A stretch of 27,900 nt of DNA from the NCBI GenBank assembly GCA_018648945.1, contig JABGQJ010000013.1, forward strand, positions 1 through 27,900, given 5' to 3'. Source of the DNA: Victivallales bacterium (GTDB taxonomy: Bacteria; Verrucomicrobiota; Lentisphaeria; Oligosphaerales; Lenti-02). This document shows, piece after piece, positions 23,437 through 27,900 of this stretch (its first letter is position 1; every line of letters starts with the position of its first letter). The notes beneath the pieces are model-generated. The model was not told the DNA's origin. It worked only from the letters and a program-made list of their open reading frames with translations, and did not search any database. Position numbers and translations under genes: made by a program.

Positions 23437-25848
23437 TTAGCGCAAGGTGACGATGGTCACACCCGCACCGCCGGGGTCTACTTGATGTTTTCCGATACGG
23501 AAGCTCGCGACCGAGCGCTGTTGCCGCAGCCACTCGTGGACTCCCCGGCGGAGCGCGCCCGTGCCGAAACCATGCACCACCCGGACCTGCTCCAGGTTGG
23601 CAAGCATGGCATGGCTGAGAAAGACATCCAGGCGGTCCACGGCTTCATCCACGCGTGACCCCACCAGCACCAGCTCGCTGGAAGTCCGTCCGACCACGCG
23701 GGCCCGACTGACCTTCACAGATGTCTTGGCCAGCTCGGTCGGGGCGTCTGCCAACTCCAGCTCCTTTGCAGCAACGGTGAAGCGCAGTCCAGAGATCATG
23801 ACTGCCACTTTCTTGCCGCCATCCAGCAACTCGGCCACCTCGCCCTGGCCATTGAGACGGGGGATCTTGACCGTGTCGCCCACCTGGATGCGGTCGGATC
23901 GTACCGGTTTGCTGGGCTTGGCGGCGGTCCTCCTCGCCCCGTCTGCGAGTTTCTCGCCCTTGGCTCGCAGCTTCTGGCGCGCGGCGGCCACCACGCGTTC
24001 GCCTTCCTTCTGGTCGGTAAGTTGCCGCCGGAACTCGCGCATCTGCTGGTCCATCTCGCGGCGCGTGTTCTCCACGATTCCCGCAGCCTGTTGGTGGGCA
24101 TCGTGGAGCAGTTTGCGGCGCTCGCCACGCAGCCCGTCCAGTTCGCTGCGAATCCCGTCGCGGTCGGCGACCATCCGCTCATGGGCATCGGCCACCTCCT
24201 TCTCTTGCGTGGCAATGCGGCGCTGGTCCTCCTCGATCGTGGCCAACATGCTCTCCAGACGCAGATGGTCGGAGGAGAGGAAGGCCTCGGCCTGGTCCAT
24301 CACGGCTTGGGGCAACCCCAGCCGACGGGCAATCTGCAGGGCATGGCTCGCCCCGGGACGCCCCACCTCGAGCGCGTATTCAGGCTGCAGTGTCTCCAGA
24401 TCGAAGGCGACTGCTGCATTCACCATCTGGTCGCGGTCATGGGCGAAGGTCTTGACCACGCCAAGATGGGTGGTGGCCAGCGTCAAGGCGTCGTATTTCG
24501 ACAAGGAATCAAGCACGGCACAAGCCAGTGCGCCACCCTCCAGCGGGTCGGTACCCGCCCCAAGCTCGTCGAGCAAGACCAGGCAACGACCCTTCCCCGC
24601 GCCGCCCAGGATCCGGCCGATCTGGTTCAGATGGCCGCTGAACGTGCTCAAACTGGCGGCCAGCGACTGCTCGTCGCCGATATCCGCGAACAACTCCTCG
24701 AACAACTCCAACTCCGTGCCGTCGCCCACCGGTACCGGCAAGCCGCACTGGGCCGCCACGGTCAGCAGGCCGACCGTCTTCAACACGACCGTCTTGCCGC
24801 CCGTGTTCGAGCCGGTGACCACCAAGACGCGCGTCCCCTTGTCGAGAGCAAGGTTGAGCGGCACCAGTTGACCACCACGTCCCTCACTACGGAGTTGCTT
24901 CTCCAACAGGGGGTGGCGCCCGCTCACCAGTTTGAGCCGCGTGCCGAAGCGCGGGATCTGGCAGCTGTCCCGCGCCGCCCAGCGCCCCACCGCAAGCGCC
25001 ACATCCAGCTCGGAGAGCACCTCGGTGTTGCCGCGCAGGGCAGGAATCAGGACGCGGATCCGAGCGGAGAGCTCATGCAGAATGCGCAGGATCTCGTCTC
25101 GCTCCCGCAGCCGTGCATCCGCCAACTCGTTGCCCATGGGCAGCGTCGCGCTGGGCTCGACAAAGATGGTCTGCCCGCTATTGGAGTGATCGTGGACCAC
25201 GCCGGGCAAGGAGCCGCGCTGCTCACGGCGCACGGGGATGACAAAGCGACCGTTGCGGACCGTCACATATTTGTCCCGAACCACGCCCTCCAGCTCGGTC
25301 TGGCGAGTCATGTTGTCCAGCGTCTCTTGGAGGCGGCGTTCGAGCGAGCGCCCCCGGCGACGCAGGTCGGCAAGAAGGGCGCTGGCGGAATCCAGCACAA
25401 GTCCCTCGTTGTCGAGGGCCCGATGGAGTGCCTGACGAACATCCGGGGCATCCTGCAGTTCCTGTCCCCACGCATGGAGTGTGGGCAACTCGCGGCAGAT
25501 CTCGCTCAGCAGGAAGCTCTTGGCATCGGCGCAGGCGTCGAGCAACGTCCGACAGCGGACCAGTTCGTCGCCCCCGACGGCGGCGCCCAGCGGGGCCAAC
25601 TGGCGCAGAATGTCGCTGACATCGTCAAAGGCCAGCCCAGGCGGTGTGTTCCCGGCCGAGTACAGGCGCATCGTGTCCTGGTACGGCCGACGACGGGCGA
25701 CGATGCTGTCGATGTCATGGATTGGTTGCAGGGCGCGCAAGCGGGCCGCACCCAAGGACGTCTGGGCAAGCGATGCCAGTTCGTCCAGGAAGACGGGGAA
25801 CTCGATGACAGTAAGTGCGTGTGGGTCCATGGAACGGAGCGGGGCCAT
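23437..25848 (-). CDS. mutS2: MutS2 with C-terminal Smr domain
   Basis: An 803-aa MutS2, near the usual 780-790. Helical core residues 1-300; MutS ATPase with Walker A TGSNTGGKT (345-353) and Walker B LVLLDELGAGTDPLEG (423-438), then THLGVVK. A long coiled coil spans about 510-640 and a small beta-domain (KIPRLNGQGEV) about 665-710. The C-terminal Smr domain (about 720-803) retains HGFGTGALR (759-764 plus) but the LDLRG motif usual in MutS2 is LVLVG at 726-730. MutS2 acts in recombination suppression and ribosome-collision rescue in different bacteria. The ATG at 25848 is 3 bases after the asnB stop, implying translational coupling; no clear Shine-Dalgarno. A second in-frame ATG at 25830 is an alternative. 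Confidence 0.95.
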   Translation of the reverse strand: MAPLRSMDPHALTVIEFPVFLDELASLAQTSLGAARLRALQPIHDIDSIVARRRPYQDTMRLYSAGNTPPGLAFDDVSDILRQLAPLGAAVGGDELVRCRTLLDACADAKSFLLSEICRELPTLHAWGQELQDAPDVRQALHRALDNEGLVLDSASALLADLRRRGRSLERRLQETLDNMTRQTELEGVVRDKYVTVRNGRFVIPVRREQRGSLPGVVHDHSNSGQTIFVEPSATLPMGNELADARLRERDEILRILHELSARIRVLIPALRGNTEVLSELDVALAVGRWAARDSCQIPRFGTRLKLVSGRHPLLEKQLRSEGRGGQLVPLNLALDKGTRVLVVTGSNTGGKTVVLKTVGLLTVAAQCGLPVPVGDGTELELFEELFADIGDEQSLAASLSTFSGHLNQIGRILGGAGKGRCLVLLDELGAGTDPLEGGALACAVLDSLSKYDALTLATTHLGVVKTFAHDRDQMVNAAVAFDLETLQPEYALEVGRPGASHALQIARRLGLPQAVMDQAEAFLSSDHLRLESMLATIEEDQRRIATQEKEVADAHERMVADRDGIRSELDGLRGERRKLLHDAHQQAAGIVENTRREMDQQMREFRRQLTDQKEGERVVAAARQKLRAKGEKLADGARRTAAKPSKPVRSDRIQVGDTVKIPRLNGQGEVAELLDGGKKVAVMISGLRFTVAAKELELADAPTELAKTSVKVSRARVVGRTSSELVLVGSRVDEAVDRLDVFLSHAMLANLEQVRVVHGFGTGALRRGVHEWLRQQRSVASFRIGKHQVDPGGAGVTIVTLR

Positions 25849-25851
25849 ATT

Positions 25852-27738
25852 CTAGGAAGAATCGATTTCCTCGTACCATAGCCTCAGACAGAACAAGGCC
25901 CAGAGCTGCGACGCATGGTTCTGCCCTCCCGAGAGATGCTCGTCCACCAGGATCTGCACCATGTCTCTGCTCAGCACGCCCCTGCGGTCCCACGTCGGGA
26001 GGTCGGCGGCAAGCGCTCGCGTGTCTTCCCGGAGGCCCCCGCGGAGCCATTCCGCCACCGGGACACCGAAGCCGCGTTTGGGTCGGCGACAGATCTCGGC
26101 TGGCAACATCGGTTGCCCGATCGCTTGGAGCAGCCGCTTCCGCGAACGCAGACCGCACTTGAAGGTGCGGGGCAGGCTGGCCACGAATTCCTGGAGTTCC
26201 CGATCCATGAACGGGGCGCGTACCTCCAGGCTGAAGGCCATCGAGGCGATGTCCACCTTGCGATGCAGATCCTCGGGAAGATAGCAGGCGGTGTCAAGCT
26301 CCAGGAACTGCTCGACAAAGTCGCGCGCGCTTCCCTCGGAGAGCAGGTCCCCCCAGTCGTCGAGGTAGTGGCCGCTCGGAGAGACCGGGGCGAGCAGGCG
26401 GTTTGCCGCATCACGGGAGAAGATCTGCTGGAAACCGGCAAAGCATGCGAGCGGTGCTTGGGCAAGGGCGGTGAGGGCTCGGCGCAGCTCGGAGACGGCC
26501 GTCCGTCCAGCCCGCGCGGCAGGCAGGACCTTCAGCAGCACGCGGGCAAGCGAACGGCGCAGGGGACCGGGAACCGCCTGGAGATGGCGGTAGAGGGCCA
26601 TGAACTGGTACCGGCGATACCCACCGAACAGCTCGTCGCCGCCGTCGCCGCTCAAGGCCACAGTCACCTCCTCGCGGGTGAACCGGGAGAGCAACGCAGT
26701 CGGCAGCAGGGAGGAGTCGCAGTAGGGCTCGCCGTAGTGGCGAATCAGGCGGCGCAGCAGAGCCGCATCGGCGGGTTCCGCCACGCGCTCTTGATGCTGG
26801 GTGCCCACATGGGCAGCCACGGTGGCGGCGGCACCGCGTTCATCATAGCGCGCTTCGTCGAAGCCGATGGTGAAGGAGCGGACGGGTTGGGCCAGATGCC
26901 CCTGCATGCAAGCGACGACCACCGAGGAGTCCAACCCACCGGAAAGAAACGCCCCGAGAGGCACTTCCGACTCCAGCCGGGCCTGGACGGCCCGGTCCAC
27001 CAATTGCCGCGTGCGCTCCACCGCATCCGCGAAGGACAGATCCTGCTTGGGTTCGTAACGCAGTCGCCACCAGCGTTCTGCCTGCCCGGGTTCCTGCCCG
27101 CGCTGCGTCGTGAGGCGATGGGCGGGGGGCAACTGGTGGACCGACCGGTAGATGGAGCGCGGCGAGGGGACATAGCCGAGGGCGAAGTAATCGGACAGAC
27201 TTCGCGCATCGATATCTCGCGAGAGCTTGGGGTGCTCAAGCAGAGCCTGCAGTTCGCTGCCGAAGACCAGGAAGCCGTCTTCGGTGAACCCGTAGTGCAG
27301 CGGCTTCTGCCCCATGCGGTCACGGGCCAGCAGGAGAGTGTGGTTCCGCTCGTCCACCAGGGCGAAGGCAAACATGCCCTCCAGTTCGTCAACCAGCGCC
27401 GCCCCGCGTTCCTCGTAGAGATGTACCAACACCTCGGTATCGGCGTGCGTCCGAAATACATGTCCCTGTTGGCGCAGGCGCTCGCGTAAGCGGTGGTGGT
27501 TGTAGATCTCGCCGTTGAAGGCGACGTGGATCGTGCCATCCTCGTTCGCCATCGGCATCTTGCCATCGGACACCCCGATGATGGCCAGGCGACGGCTTGC
27601 CAACCCCCACCCAGAGCCCGTGTCGAGACCTTCCTCATCGGGTCCCCGGTGGCTGATTCTCGCGGCCATGCGGCCAAGCAAGGCGGCATCCGGGATGCGC
27701 CCCTCGCGAAGGTCAAAGATGCCAGCTAGTCCGCACAT
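25852..27738 (-). CDS. asnB: Glutamine-hydrolysing asparagine synthase-type amidotransferase
   Basis: A 628-aa class II amidotransferase. The start at 27738 exposes Cys2, the glutaminase nucleophile (MCGLAGIFD). SHRGPDEEG, FNGEIYN and the ADTE motif follow in the Ntn-type glutaminase domain (about 1-210). The synthetase PP-loop SGGLDSS is at 266-272, with ALSGDGGDELFGGY further on. It makes asparagine or an amidated product from aspartate-like substrates with ATP and glutamine. The layout also resembles the AsnB-like amidotransferases found in exopolysaccharide/exosortase loci, where the amide acceptor may be a sugar. AAGG is 7 bases upstream. The frame continues 48 codons further to 27882 but that stretch reads through low-complexity DNA and would bury the catalytic Cys. 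It leads the mutS2 gene by 3 bases. Confidence 0.93.
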   Translation of the reverse strand: MCGLAGIFDLREGRIPDAALLGRMAARISHRGPDEEGLDTGSGWGLASRRLAIIGVSDGKMPMANEDGTIHVAFNGEIYNHHRLRERLRQQGHVFRTHADTEVLVHLYEERGAALVDELEGMFAFALVDERNHTLLLARDRMGQKPLHYGFTEDGFLVFGSELQALLEHPKLSRDIDARSLSDYFALGYVPSPRSIYRSVHQLPPAHRLTTQRGQEPGQAERWWRLRYEPKQDLSFADAVERTRQLVDRAVQARLESEVPLGAFLSGGLDSSVVVACMQGHLAQPVRSFTIGFDEARYDERGAAATVAAHVGTQHQERVAEPADAALLRRLIRHYGEPYCDSSLLPTALLSRFTREEVTVALSGDGGDELFGGYRRYQFMALYRHLQAVPGPLRRSLARVLLKVLPAARAGRTAVSELRRALTALAQAPLACFAGFQQIFSRDAANRLLAPVSPSGHYLDDWGDLLSEGSARDFVEQFLELDTACYLPEDLHRKVDIASMAFSLEVRAPFMDRELQEFVASLPRTFKCGLRSRKRLLQAIGQPMLPAEICRRPKRGFGVPVAEWLRGGLREDTRALAADLPTWDRRGVLSRDMVQILVDEHLSGGQNHASQLWALFCLRLWYEEIDSS

Positions 27739-27900
27739 GGGGAGGCCTTGGGGGAATGGAATGATGGAATAGTGGAATGCTGGAATGATGGGGAACTGGG
27801 GAAGGGAGGGGGAGAGGAGGGAGTGGTGGAAATCTGGGGGGCAGAGGAGACGGGGAGGCCACCAGGATGGCTTGTCGGACACATTCCCATCCCCCCGCTC
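27739..27900. other. Upstream region of asnB
   Basis: The 162 bases to the window edge hold no recognisable gene. They contain an 8-bp tandem repeat (27757-27804) followed by a purine-rich (G/A) stretch to about 27830 on the plus strand, so the asnB leader would be pyrimidine-rich. No convincing promoter hexamers were found. Confidence 0.5.
27757..27804. repeat. Six-unit, 8-bp degenerate tandem repeat
   Basis: Six consecutive octamers: TGGAATGA, TGGAATAG, TGGAATGC, TGGAATGA, TGGGGAAC and TGGGGAAG. The first four share TGGAAT. It lies 19-66 bases upstream of the asnB start on the opposite sense. Confidence 0.8.

Noticed and set aside
24022..25881. A 619-codon plus-strand frame opposite mutS2
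   Set aside because: MutS2 motifs are unambiguous on the other strand, and the plus frame shows only compositionally biased sequence.
27739..27882. A 48-codon N-terminal extension of asnB
   Set aside because: It would place residues before the catalytic Cys2, which must become the free N-terminus, and it reads through the tandem repeat and purine-rich DNA.

Overview
The window is a high-GC bacterial chromosome segment from a Gram-negative organism. Gram-negative is inferred from an outer-membrane beta-barrel, a Wza-type export protein and several Sec signal peptides. Large secreted LamG/beta-helix proteins, secreted carbohydrate-active enzymes and an insert-bearing 1242-aa DnaE would fit a PVC-group or neighbouring lineage (Lentisphaerota, Planctomycetota, Verrucomicrobiota). 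No 16S or other marker is present, so that placement is only an inference. No tRNA, rRNA, CRISPR, insertion sequence or phage gene was recognised.

Left end (1-2651): a gene cut by the edge and a radical SAM/SPASM-like protein lie on the minus strand. They diverge from a plus-strand family GH4 glycosidase at 1287-2651.

Carbohydrate and exopolysaccharide block (2699-15477, all minus, transcribed right to left): a small two-helix membrane protein, an acidic-loop outer-membrane beta-barrel, a Wza/OPX-type export protein, a Wzc-type chain-length regulator fused to a BY-kinase, a Wzy/O-antigen-ligase-like polymerase, an SGNH esterase, a secreted jelly-roll-like protein, YceH, and a secreted clan GH-A glycoside hydrolase. 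The export gene has a good sigma70-like promoter (13357-13384). A strongly folded 331-base spacer separates it from the kinase gene. No glycosyltransferase or flippase is present, so the assembly genes must lie elsewhere. The export protein has no visible C-terminal pore helix and a barrel gene sits next to it, which suggests a split outer-membrane exit.

Centre (15478-19896): a 690-base region without a confident gene precedes dnaE. It carries a plausible promoter and a strong ribosome-binding site that would add 152 in-frame residues to DnaE. DnaE has polymerase Asp motifs, a clamp-binding motif and an apparently complete PHP metal site.

Right end (19952-27738, all minus): asnB and mutS2 are nearly contiguous (3 bases apart). 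A 1147-aa secreted protein follows, with two tandem LamG domains, a beta-helix and a PKD-like domain, and it converges on dnaE across a hairpin. Upstream of asnB is a short 8-bp tandem repeat.

The theme is building, exporting and remodelling surface polysaccharide, interleaved with housekeeping replication and repair genes.
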